Shown here: piece after piece, positions 1 through 10,849 of the stretch
Position numbering within the stretch: position 1 is the first letter of the stretch
Layout: every line of letters begins with the position of its first letter
DNA from: Takakia lepidozioides
Lineage: Eukaryota > Streptophyta > Takakiopsida > Takakiales > Takakiaceae
Direction: 5' to 3'
NCBI GenBank assembly: GCA_030704615.1
Contig: CM060731.1
Location: 66,752,756 to 66,816,755 of the forward strand
Length of the DNA stretch: 64,000 nt
The notes under the pieces: model-generated
What the model was told of the DNA's origin: nothing
The model's database searches: none
Seen by the model: the letters and a program-made list of their open reading frames with translations, nothing else
Translations under genes and position numbers: made by a program

Positions 1-715
1 CCCGGCGACGTGTTTTTTGGGCGGGGGTCGCCAGCAGCGACGGTCGGGCGTCGCAAACCCCATATGAAGGCGACAACGCCCGACACCCCCTACGACGTGT
101 TTTTTAGTCCAGGGGTCGCAAGCCGCGACGCCCTGGCGTCGCGGAGACCGCCACCCTGCCTGCGCCACGTCTTTTATTATTATTAAATTTAAAACACAAG
201 CGACGCCAGAGCGTTGCAACAACCCACGCTCGGGTGTGGCGGAGACCGACTCCTGCTCCTGCTGTTTTTTGCCACGCCCAATAGTCGCTTGCAGCGATGC
301 ACGGGCGTCGCTTGGCGTACCACCCGGCTTACGCCACGTGTTTTTGGGTTTTATGATGGGACTCCCGGGCAGGTTAGAAAAAAAAAAGGGATGCGACGCC
401 GCACCGGTGCACCCACCAACGCTGTCGGCTGGAGGGCCGCGACGGCGAGACGTCGCTCAAAGAGGCCCCTGCCATCGGCGCGGACGGCCTGAAAAACCGA
501 CGTCTAGTTGCGGGAGTTGGGGCGGGGGCTCGCGACCCCCATACGTCGCATTTTGGCGACGCCCTTGCGATTGCAGGGCGACGGCCGGGCGTCGCAAATT
601 CTGCGCCTGCCGCGTGCCCGAAAAGGGCGTTTTCCCGACGCTACGGCGTGGCGCGGGCGTCGCAAAGACCCCCCTTTTCCTGTAGTGGTGGCTGCACTAG
701 TGGTGGCTAGTGGCA
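1..715. repeat. GC-rich degenerate tandem array
   Basis: The block is far richer in GC and CpG than its surroundings. It is built from imperfect units of roughly 100-130 bp that keep the same landmarks in order: an ACGTGTTTTTT-like box, a GGGGTCGC box, then GCGACG and GGGCGTCGCAA boxes. Clear units begin near 7, 93 and 320, with weaker ones after 400. Open frames here are a by-product of the GC content and look like no protein. The left edge is cut by the window. It could be a satellite or the sub-terminal repeats of a transposon; the sequence does not decide. Confidence 0.6.
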
Positions 716-835
716 GCCTAGTGGTGGACTAGTGGTGGACTAGTGTTAGACTAGTGTTTGGTGTGCACATGTGTTGTGTGGTTTTGGACAACGATGTAAC
801 TGTGTAGCGATACGTATGCGCACGACAAGGGCAAA
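700..835 (+). repeat. Dispersed ACTAGT repeat, copy 1
   Basis: A run of repeated CTAGTGGTGG / GGACTAGTG units leads into a conserved core (GTGTTGTGTGGTTTTGGACAACG, then a GCGATACGTATGCGCACGACA box). The same unit, reverse-complemented and with its CTAGTCCACCA repeats, occurs at 11,339-11,480. A third, more diverged core without the ACTAGT repeats lies at 43,150-43,230. The family is not named here. Confidence 0.7.
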
Positions 836-2923
836 GACGTCCCTGGCGACATCATCAAATCTGAAATTGGATCAACTATCATTCACCCGCCTGGCTATAC
901 ACTGCTCGCAGCAAATTCAACGGCCACCACATTCACCAAGGTATGCAGCGTTATGATGCAGCTGCAGTACCCTTGCCAACAAACTCTTAGCATTAATCAG
1001 ATCTGCAACGCCCAAGTCAGTAGCATAGCAGCCCCTTTACTTGGTGGAGAGAGTTCCAATCCTGTTTTCTTCATGTGCATTTGCAATGCGGGTGCGAGTG
1101 TGGCAGCCCTAGTAAATGGCAAAGAGGTTCATGGTGAAATCGTCACAGTTGGAATTCTAGAGACTGCCCCCACTGCCATGAATATTAAAAGTGGTGGTCA
1201 GGTGTTTTTGTTCTCATCAGTGGGCATCTACACCCTCATGTTGAGAAATAGTATCAGGCTGAGCTTGCATATGGGCAGCGCCATGAGGCTGCCGCTCCTT
1301 GACATTACGAACTACTCTGCTGCTCGGTGGTTCTGCCCCAATGCGATGGTTTCCCTAGCCCCGTACATAATCTCCAATTGGCTGACAAGACCTTATGATA
1401 TCTCGTGCCTCCGTAGGCAAAGGATACTGGACTGGCCAACCCTTCTCAGCTGGTTCCACAACCGTGACGGTGACTTCGTGCCCCGCAACACTGCTGCCAA
1501 CATTTCCACTCAGGTGCCATTGCAATGGCAATAGTGGCGGCTCAATCTCCGTCCTCAACCAGCTCACTATCTTCTTATTCTTTGGGAGTACACTCACCCT
1601 TCCCCCTATTCTTGGTTTTTCTCTTCCTTCTCATTGTTTAATAGATTCGGCTCTACTTACAATGAAGTCTCACCATATTTTGATGCACAGTTGCTATGCC
1701 ACAAATGGACCCGGTCTTAATTGGCACCTTACTACCAAGTTGGATCAGCCACACATATACCTAAAGCGCTTCGCTGCCCAAGTCCAACACTCGCGACCAA
1801 CTGCCCCTTGCCAGACACCTTCCATGATACCCTGCCCTACTCTTTCAGGTACAAGTCCTCTCAATTTCTACCATCTGAAGCACAAATTCAATACAGATAA
1901 CCACCTCGTCTCATCTACATCTCCCAGCTTACTCGTACCACTTCCCTCTATTCTGCTTGATCCCCTTTCAAGTTTATGGGCTCCCGATTTCAACACACAG
2001 TTGTTGCTTGCCAAGTTTTCTGCTTTCTACATCACCCAATGTAAATGGTCTCATGGTTCTAGCAGATCTTGCCCACCTCTGCATTATTATACTTGGCCTT
2101 CTCGCAATACCACTATCTGCTCTCAAACTAGTTCCCAATGCTATTTCAACGCTAGATACGTTCTCCTCAGTATGTCCCCCTCCTTTCATTTATATGACAT
2201 GACCTCATCATATGGTGATACACTCCACACTATCTGTTCATCGCTCTAACCCGCATCTCTTTCTTATAGGCTCTCGTCCAAGCGAGGAGCACCCAATGCT
2301 CATATCCTCCTCTATACAAGCTACTTGGACATACTGGCTCTATCTATTTCTATCAATTTTACACACTTGTTACTCTCCCCACACTCTCTTACACAACTAC
2401 ACAATTTTACACCATGATTTTACACCATGATCTGTTCTCACTCGAAACAATTTTACACCATGATCTTTACTCTCTGTTCTTATACAATGAGTTTTACAAA
2501 ATCTATTACCGACACTACGTTACTCGCCTCCCTTCGGAGGCATATCATCCATCTTCTATCAGTCACATCCTATCACAAATCCTTTGTGCATGAAACAAGT
2601 GGCTTCTACAAAAATCTTCATTACTACTCTCATCCATGTCCTCTCCCGAATGCATACCATCCGCCATCTACCAACTATCTACCACAAATCCCGCCGCACC
2701 AGAGATTCTCTGTGCGTGAAACAATTCCACACCTCGGATGCCCAACTCACAAACCCTCACACAACAACTTCCCTCTCTTTTTATTACACATACCCACCCA
2801 AACCTCATACTCACTCTTTATCAAACCCACCCTAATTGCTCCCATACTCACTCCCACACAATAAGCCCTTTCATCCACTGTGCTACCCCTAAAATTATTC
2901 CCCGCATACACTCTTATACTGTC
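836..2923. other. No recognised gene; two long unassigned ORFs
   Basis: The longest plus-strand open frames are 953-1534 (193 codons) and an overlapping one at 1395-2249 (284 codons) in another frame. Neither shows a recognisable domain. The second half is C/T-rich with little G, which produces long frames by chance. There is no splice-consistent homologous exon. Probably decayed retroelement or low-complexity intergenic DNA. Confidence 0.35.
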
Positions 2924-3521
2924 TGTCACGGACATAGCCCAGAGGAACTTACCAGGAGTAAATACCAGAAGTTACCATGACTTACCGTGATTTACCATGA
3001 TTTACCATTAGTTACTAAGTTACCGGGAATTTATCAAATTACCAAGAGTAACTTGGGATACTGCTCAGGAAGCTTCCTTTGGAGGAAACTTCTCCACCAA
3101 GATACCTCATTTGTTTAAAGAAGCTTCTCCATCAAGAAACCTTTGTTTAATCTTGTAAACTTCTCAATCAAAAAACCTCTATAGGGGAAGCTTCTTAGGG
3201 AACTTCTTAGTAGTCAGTATATATAGGAGGCGAGATTGGACACTCTTCAGTTTCGCCAACACCAGTTCAAGCTACTCTTGTTTCCGGTTCCCAATACTCC
3301 AGTCCAGTTCCCAGTACTCTAGCCCAGTTTCCAGTATCTGGTACTCCAGTCCAGTTTCTAGCATTCCAGTATTCAAGTCGTGTTCCAATATCTTGTACTT
3401 TTGTTCATTGTTATAAAGATCGTCTTGATTCCTATTTACTCATCATGCATTTGGCCACGCCGACCTTGACTTCTTGTCTAGTCTTGTACCTCTAGTCTGA
3501 TCTCTTGTTTGTGTTCAGTCA
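2924..3521 (+). mobile_element. Long terminal repeat (Ty3-like)
   Basis: The segment starts TGTCACGGAC, a common start for plant Ty3 LTRs, and ends near TTCAGTCA, giving a TG...CA unit of about 598 bp. It holds a promoter-like TATATATA at 3218-3225 followed by a short leader. It also holds three sets of short internal repeats: TTACCATGATTTACC units (2960-3050), AAGCTTCTCCATCAAG units (3060-3200) and CCAGTTCCCAGTACT units (3290-3370). The promoter points right, opposite to the gag-pol remnant that abuts it. Confidence 0.55.
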
Positions 3522-5256
3522 TGCTCTCGTCCCAATTGGTCGAGAAACCCAGAAATCAGCGGCAACGGATAATGATTCTTAATTGTGACTTTGTTGAGAC
3601 TGCGATAGTCCACACACATGCGTAATGATCCGTCATTCTTTTTCACAAACAAGATAGGCGCCCCCGCAGGTGATTTTGAATGTCGGATGAAGTTCTTTGA
3701 CAAATTTTCATCAATGTACTCACGTAATGCAGCCATCTCTGTCTGGGATAAGTTATAGATTGGGCCGAATGGTGGTTGGGCTCCTTCTTGTAACTCAATT
3801 GCATAGTCATAAGGTCGATGTTCTGGCAATATGTCTGCATTTTTCTTCTCGAAGACATCCTTGAAATCTTGATATTGAGTGGGTAATGTCGAAGTACCTT
3901 TGTCTGTTGTGGTCTTGATCGGAGTCGCATAAAATACAAATGCCGCATCTTTTTTGGTAGCTCTCATGAAAGCTCTAGTTTCAAGGAACAGGGGTTGAAT
4001 ATCTTTGATATTTCTACATTTTTGTCTTGCAGAAATTTTTCGCGATCGCCAGTCGATGTCAGGATTGTGAAGTACGAACCAGGGAAGTCCAAGGATCACA
4101 GGATTCGTTGGAGACTGGATGACGTTGAAAACAATATGTGATGCTTGATTTTCAAGCTTCACTTCAAGTGGTCAAGTTTCATGGTCAACATTTCCTGATG
4201 CTAACGGTCGTCCATCGATGACTTCAACGGGGGCCGAGAGTTTCTTCTTTACGAGCGTTAAATTGTGTTGTTTCGCAAAGTTTTTGTCCATAAAACATGC
4301 TGAAGCCCCCGAGTTCAAAAGTGCTTCCACAAAGATATCTTGATTTTGCACTCTGATTTTTACCGGAACTGTGAAGCAAGGTGCAGGGTCTGGAGGTAGA
4401 AAAAGATTTTTTTTCGGTGAGGAATTTGTGGTGTCCAGCCGCATGGTCCCTACTGTGACTGGGCATCTTCGTTTTTCGACCTCCTCATATCGAACACTTG
4501 AGTTGCGCCTCGAGCTTTAAATCTTCTATTGTTGGGGCAGTTTAATGCTATGTGATCTTCTTCTCCGCAATAGAGGCATAATCCATTCGAGCGCCGTCTT
4601 TGTTTTTTTTGTGATGTCAATGGCTTGAATTGGACAACATCAATCTGTATAGGATCACTACCGGATGTCTGATGGATCGTTGTGTTTGGTGCCGTAGTAG
4701 CAGCGACATGATGCGTCGTCGACCATCCAGATCGCTTCTCTTGATGTCTTTCGAACAAACGATTATCGCATGCAATGACTTGGGTAATGAATTCGCTCAG
4801 TGTGCTCATGTTTGGCATTGTCAGCAACAATTTTTTTACATCATCTTTTAGCCCACATCGAAACTGACTAATGAGGCTCTTCTCATTCCAGTCGAGGTCG
4901 CACACAAGTTGTCGAAATTCGACAGCATAAACGGAAACAGGACGTGCTCATTGCCGAAGATTTCGCATATTTGTCTCTGCAATTTTCTCCCTATCATTTT
5001 TTCTAAACGTTGCAGTGAACTCGGACATGAATGCTTCAAAATTGTATAGTAAATGCGAATTTTTTTCTAATAGTGGTGCAAACCAAAATAGGGCAGTGCC
5101 TGATAGAAGGGTGCCCACGAATCCCACTTGAATACCTTCATCGGGGTAATGTTGTGGATGTAGTCGGTTCTCTCGTAATCTGTTGAAGAGGAACCGTTGC
5201 AGTGGGAGTTGTTGCAGTAGAGACTCGTATGGTTGAAGATCCATTGTTCGACTCAT
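3515..5256 (-). pseudogene. Ty3 retrotransposon gag-pol remnant
   Basis: Read on the minus strand, the remnant begins with a retrotransposon Gag region (5256-4450) that ends in a CX2CX4HX4C zinc knuckle (CLYCGEEDHIALNC). A protease region follows, in which the expected DSGA active site reads NSGASACFMD. After it comes the first part of a reverse transcriptase ([16 protein letters not shown], then [13 protein letters not shown]). The frame is broken by TGA near 4947, TAG at 4450 with a frame change, and TGA near 4171. Sequence stops inside RT before the catalytic motif; RNase H and integrase are absent. A decayed Gag start with two more stops may extend to about 5413. It cannot make working enzymes. 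Confidence 0.85.
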
Positions 5257-5413
5257 TTAACTCTCAAATTTGTTGTTGCAAATTGTGGAGAGCGTTGCCA
5301 AGATCTTGAGACTAATCAGCTTGTAATTGGGTGGTAGAGGTACGAAGTTCTTGCATCTGGAGCTGAAGACTCTACAATGTGGCGACCATTTCCGCAAATG
5401 TGCCTTCCATCTT

Positions 5414-7430
5414 AACTAACTAAGGAACAAACTTTAGTCTCGTCAAACTGTCAAGGCCGAGAGCATTAGACGACGATCAGAAAACTGCCAGAACTGACGA
5501 TAAAAAAACTGCCGGTACCCTAAAGCACTGGTCCTGTCGAAATAGACTTATCGAACGGCCTTGATAAGGAGACGAAACCATATGATAAAACCAAGCCATG
5601 TGGTGTATTTCCAGCGCGGGTGTAACATCTGGAAATTCATCTCGAATCCACAGAACAAGGGCCTAGACCAGGACATTGGCAACTATGTAAAGAAGAAAAG
5701 CCAAATAGTCGCAAAGAAAAAAATGTGACAACACGGAAATGGCACTCGGCATCTTAAAGAACAATGACAATGCGCACATGTACACCTTTTCCATAGACTC
5801 CAATACCACTCATGAATTTAAGTCAACGAGGAAGATGAAGGTAAGCTTACTTAGAGCCTTTGGAGATGGCGGGAGTTCACAGGAGCCTGGGAGTTCGATA
5901 GCGTTTGTCACATGGACATGTTAGGTTTGAGAGAAAAGAGTATTAGCGACGGGAATGAATTGCTTTGTGTTCCAACAAGGATAAGAATACAATTATGGGG
6001 GCTTAATATTTCATCCATGTTTGATGACTTTTGGGAACCATCATGGACAGACTTCGTACTGTAGGTGTTCAGTTTTGAGGCCATTGCGCTTTGAGTTTGC
6101 ATGCCTACGATACCATTGTAGATCCATTGGCAGGTCTAAAGGTGGTTATTAATTGCTTATACATGGCATGTTTTCAGATGCACAAGTTGTGCATATGAGG
6201 CATGAGTAGGTTTTAGATTAGATATAATTTGGGTGAGCATTAGGTGGGTCTACTGCACAGACATAGGAAGTTATGTACCACCACTTTTGATAATTCATAT
6301 CAATTGACCACTTGCCTCTAAAATTTTGGAATTTACATGAGGTCCTGTTCGTTGAATTGCTAATCCAACCATATTATTTCCTCCTCGCTGCACCGAGCTT
6401 AAGTGCACACATTTGGGTGTTTCTACCTTAATGGTGAGTGAAAAGTTTGGTCGTGGATGACAGCGTTGGATGAATGCGATGGGAAAGCATGCTATCCTGC
6501 TAGGGCATCGTAAAAGAGTGACTTGATATTTATTACCACTGCAAGTTATCCCCGTCGCCTTTGAAATGTCTTTGGATGGCGAGGAGACGGGGAACGAAGG
6601 AATGACGTTGGCCCTTCATCGGCCCTTCAAGCTTCATGTAATGACGCTTTTAGATCTTAACCCCTAATGGACGAGGCAGTTTTTGGTGGGCCCCCTCCAA
6701 AACAGGATATACCCTCACGGATGAGGGTATATCTCTCACGAAACTAACATCCATTGGGATGAACCGTATGAATTGGAGGCTACCTACTTCATCCAGCTTC
6801 TCTGAAAATTTCAGCTCATTTCACCGTGTATTTTGGAAAATTATAAGAAATTTGCAAACCCTAAATTTGGGCTACACTCCAAATTTGCAGTGGAAAAATG
6901 GTTTGACCAGGAAAGTGGATCGACAATTTTTTTTTTCCTCACAAGACCCTATCCAGATTCCTTTTATGTGGCACCTAAAGCATGTTGTGGCAAAATTCCA
7001 AAGCAGAATTCCAAATTTTCACAAGGTTGCTTTGTAAGGGAAAACAGAGGGGGTCAAAACACACCATGAAGCTCAAATGACATGTAATTCAGGCTGCGGG
7101 GGTCCAAATTTCCTTGGAATCACAATTGCTGCGGTGAAAGTCTCCCTTGAATGATGAAGTACCACCTCCAAAAAGAATTTTATAATTTCAGCAAAAATTG
7201 AAGCACTGATTTATGTTTCTGTGAATTTCTACTTCAATCCCGGCTCAAGCCAAATATTGCCCGAGCCGGTAGACATTTCCGGCTACAAAAAATGGGCTAC
7301 GTCACCAATTTGCGACAAAGTGTCGGGGGACCCCAAATGCAAAACCCTAAGAAGGGTCTGGGGACGCCCTCTGTTTTGGCGTTTCACCCGACAAGCATCT
7401 GAGAACCAACTACCAACTACCAACTACCTG
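5414..7430. other. Intergenic, nothing recognised
   Basis: No coding region with a recognisable domain, no tRNA and no clear terminal repeats were seen. Open frames at 5739-5924 and 6759-7069 are short and look like chance. Confidence 0.4.
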
Positions 7431-7559
7431 CTTTACCCCCAGTGCAACGATACAAGCTCCCCTCGAGCTCTTGCGTTACTCCCAATGTAGCGATACAAGG
7501 TCCCCGCGAGCACCTACTTTACCCCCAATGCAGTGATACAAGCTCCCCACGAATATCAT
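7431..7559. repeat. Three 43-bp tandem repeats
   Basis: Units start at 7431, 7474 and 7517, each exactly 43 bp, of the form YKTTACYCCCARTGYARYGATACAAGSTCCCC followed by an 11-bp variable end. The spacing is regular and the divergence modest. Confidence 0.85.
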
Positions 7560-7565
7560 GATCCC

Positions 7566-7612
7566 AGAACTAGGGGGGAGTTGAACCCCCCGATCTGCCC
7601 ATTGTGCAGACA
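7566..7612 (-). other. tRNA-like fragment with Pol III B box
   Basis: On the minus strand a 5-bp stem TCTGC/GCAGA encloses a 7-base loop. It is followed by a T-arm-like hairpin of six G and six C around TTCAACT. The stretch GGTTCAACTCC (7577-7587) fits the Pol III B-box consensus. Upstream, where a D arm would be, there is only poly-G (poly-C at 7614-7628 on the plus strand). It is not a complete tRNA gene; a tRNA-derived SINE fragment is the likeliest reading. Confidence 0.35.
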
Positions 7613-7740
7613 GTCCCCCCCCCCCCCCCTTCCCCAAAAATGTGAAACCACCCAAACACAACGCTCCTACACCAATACACCCAGACCCCCATCACCTCCA
7701 CAACCCCTCAACCAACATCAGCAGATCGACATGACCCCCA

Positions 7741-7929
7741 CAGCCTATGAACCATCACCAACACACCCCACATGACCAGCACTGCCCATGAACCAACAAC
7801 AGCACACTCCCATGACCCCAGAAGCCTCCACTGCCCATGAACCAACAACAGCACACACCCACAACCCCCAGAAGCCTCCACTGCCCATCAACCAATACCA
7901 GCACACCCCCAGTACCCCTACAGCCACCA
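7741..7929. repeat. About 49-bp minisatellite
   Basis: Units begin at 7782, 7831 and 7881, with a shortened unit at 7741. Each contains CTGCCCATGAACCAACAACA, then a CACAC/CCCATGACC stretch and CCAGAAGCCTCCA. The frames it opens on both strands are repeat artefacts. Confidence 0.8.
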
Positions 7930-8715
7930 CAGATCAGCGAGAAACACACCCCACGCCCCACGCACACATGCCATCCACAGCCGATGCCAGCAAACCTGCA
8001 ATGCAATCCAACACAACGGTGAACCCCCATCCACACAACCAATGCACACATACAAGGAAGAAGTAACCACTGAAAGGCCTAGTTGCAGTCACCTCGTGGC
8101 ATGTCGGTGTGCCTCATTCCAACACGGCCCAAGGCACAAGTGGCTGCCATCACAGCCAAGGCAATAATAGTGAGTACGAACTTGACACACAACACACAAT
8201 CGCCGCCTTGTCGTGTGAAGGCACTGATGCAGCAACCCGCTGTCAATCCGTATGCCAAAGCTAGATTGAATTCGAGATGTGTCATAACCCGACACCCCAT
8301 CCTTCTCTCCATTGCAGAATGCAATATATACGCATTCACCACTGTGGTATCCAGAAGAAAAAAAAACCCTGCCTGCTCCAATCCACCCATGGCTCCTCTT
8401 CTCAACAAAGCCTTCAAATCTGCTCCCACTAGGTCGGGCCCACCCAGATTTTACGATCCAAGTCTTCTCCACCCCTCTATAGGTACAGGCTTCTTCTTAG
8501 CACACCAATCTCACTCAATGGGCCTCACATCGCTGAGAAACGTAAGCCACTCCAAGTCTACAATGCCAGGACCAGCAGGCGTACACACTCGGCCCCAGTA
8601 TCCAGGATTCATGATTGCACTCCAAGCTCTGAGCTCTCCAATTTCGTCCCTAGCCAGCCCGCCCTCTGATCCTTTCGAAGGGCCACTCAGCGACTTGGCA
8701 GCTCTGCAGTAAGCC
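7930..8715. other. Possible LINE leader
   Basis: A 209-codon plus-strand frame (8083-8712) ends just before LINE ORF1 and shows no known domain. It could be the LINE 5' leader or flanking DNA. I could not find the LINE 5' end. Confidence 0.25.
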
Positions 8716-10814
8716 ATGAGTAAGGACCACCCACACGTTCCCATTGAGCTTCATCAGGTGAATTCTAATGTTGCACACATTGAGAGCAAAGGAGTCCTAC
8801 TACACTTCCCTGGCAAAAAAGTGCGCAGGTCCCACGCGCGAGATTGGGCCATTCGGCATCTTGGTGGGTCGGGAGACCTTCAGGATCATTTCTGCCATCC
8901 AAGGGGTTGGGGATTCTTCTCCATCCTATTTGACTCAAAAGAGGCAGCTGATAATGCCCTTGGATTCAATCCTCATCTGCATAGGTACAACGTCAACATC
9001 TTCCCATGGTCCAAGAATATGGGCAACAAGAATGGTAAAATTTGGAGCCCTCGGATCATCTCGCTCCCCTACTTCCAGATCAATATCTGTTCTCGCTTCC
9101 AGAGATTGGCAACTTTTTTGGAGCGTATCTGGGCTGTCTGGCGGTCTTTGACCCCAATATGAGCACAACCACTTTAAAGGAAAATCCAGCTTGGAGGAGA
9201 ACTACCATAGCATCAAGAGCTCATGAAGATGGTTTTGCCAAAATTGTGATGGTAATGCCTAATGACAAGGTCTTGCCATAATTTATTAACCTGCCATAGA
9301 TGATCAAGGCAACTTCTTTTCAGTCAAAGTGTCTGAGACACAACCTCTTCGGCTTGTTATTATTGTGGGTTGTCTAGTCACCTTAGGGCAGCTTGCCCAA
9401 AAGCCTAAAGGAAAAGATTGGGCATTAATCAAGCAATGCAAAGGCAGTCAACCCTTATGCAAAATTTTGTTCCTATTCCAAACCCCCACCCAGACCTACA
9501 CTATCGCACACTCCCCCAAGAGAAAACCAACCCTTTACCAGGGCAGGACTTGAGCAGCAACAAATGGGTCTTGGACGTCAAACAGATCTCATCATCCCCA
9601 CCGACCAAGAGAAGGAAGGAGACATTTGACCCAATGATCCTGGAAGCTGTCTGTGGACCTGTTGACAATTTGCAGGAAAGGCAAGGAACTAATCAACTAG
9701 GAGCGTGAGGCCATGAGCATTCAAACCTCTTCTTCAACAAGGATTATCAAGGCACAACCTGCTTCAGCCGCTCTCCCAATTCCAGAGATATAAGATGGGA
9801 GATGGAAGCTGCAAAAAACAAGGGGAAGGTCAACCCCAACATTCTCAAGAAGCCACTAGTGGAGCAGAAGCCCACTCCCACTCCCCGCTCCTCCCCTATG
9901 CCGCACAACCCAGAAATTGCAGCCTTCTGTGCCAAGCTCGGATCCTTCCCCAAATTGGCTTTAAAGGGATGCTCACTTCTCAGTTCTAGGAGGGACCCGG
10001 TTGCCACTTGTCTCACTCCCATGATTTTCAGAAAGAAACCGGCTCCTGCATTCCTGGTCACTGCTAGAGACAACATGAATTTTGAATCCATCTGGATTTA
10101 TGTGCAGGACATTCACACCTTTTTGTCCAAGAGCCCAATGGATAGCAATCCCATTCCGAAGAAATCAAAAGGCAGCGCATGGCCGACTTCATCAACCCGA
10201 CATACGACCCTTTTGGTTCCCTCTCAACATCCAGCTCCTCCGACTTGCAGATTTCGCAGTTCTTGTCGCAACCTCCGACCTCTTCCCAGCCTCCTTTCGA
10301 GTCCTCACTGCCCCCCCTCTCCTTGCAGACTCAGCTGCCTTCTCCGACACCTGCTCCAATCTCTCCTCCCCTTAATTTTGTAAGTCCACCCCCTCCACCG
10401 CAATCAATTCCAGTTCTTATTTTTGCTCTCAACCCAGCTCTTGCCAATAGATGTTCTATTCTTTGCCTTCATACGGATATCTCCCCCACACCATTCAAAG
10501 GTAAAAAGTGGAAAATTCTACCATCCATTCCCTACCCTTTTTCCTACTACGACCTCACCTCAATCCTTGGTTCCGGTAACCTCACCCTCCAAACCCCAGT
10601 CTCCATAAAAACAAGCCTTCACAACACAGAGAGGTTCATACCTCTTGATAGCTCCGGTGCCCAGCTTCTACACCTCACTAGTACCCTGGTCATGAATATT
10701 CAGCTCAAGGACCCCATCCACGAATCCCCCCCCGTACCACCTCTGGTCCCCTTCCCTAGTACCCTCAGACAAAAGAACCAAATTCCGTTTCTTTATTTCC
10801 AGGCCATCAAATGA
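8716..10814 (+). pseudogene. LINE ORF1-like region, decayed
   Basis: A series of plus-strand frames (8716-9162, 9418-9708, 9802-10174, 10179-10814) lies just upstream of the LINE endonuclease, in the place of ORF1. The first frame resembles the RNA-binding-type N-terminus of plant LINE ORF1 proteins (a GWGFFSILFDSKEAADNAL stretch). The last is proline/serine-rich and ends in a clean stop 35 bases before ORF2. Several frame changes and stops break the order, so no single protein can be made. Assignment rests mainly on position. Confidence 0.5.
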
Positions 10815-10849
10815 GTCTTCAGCCCTCAGCCTATCCTCCACCACCAATG

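Noticed and set aside
1395-2249. 284-codon ORF as a gene
   Set aside because: C/T-rich, G-poor sequence opens long frames by chance; no domain, and it overlaps another frame of similar length.
7741-8066. Pro/Thr-rich ORFs on both strands
   Set aside because: They are frames through a 49-bp minisatellite and poly-C.
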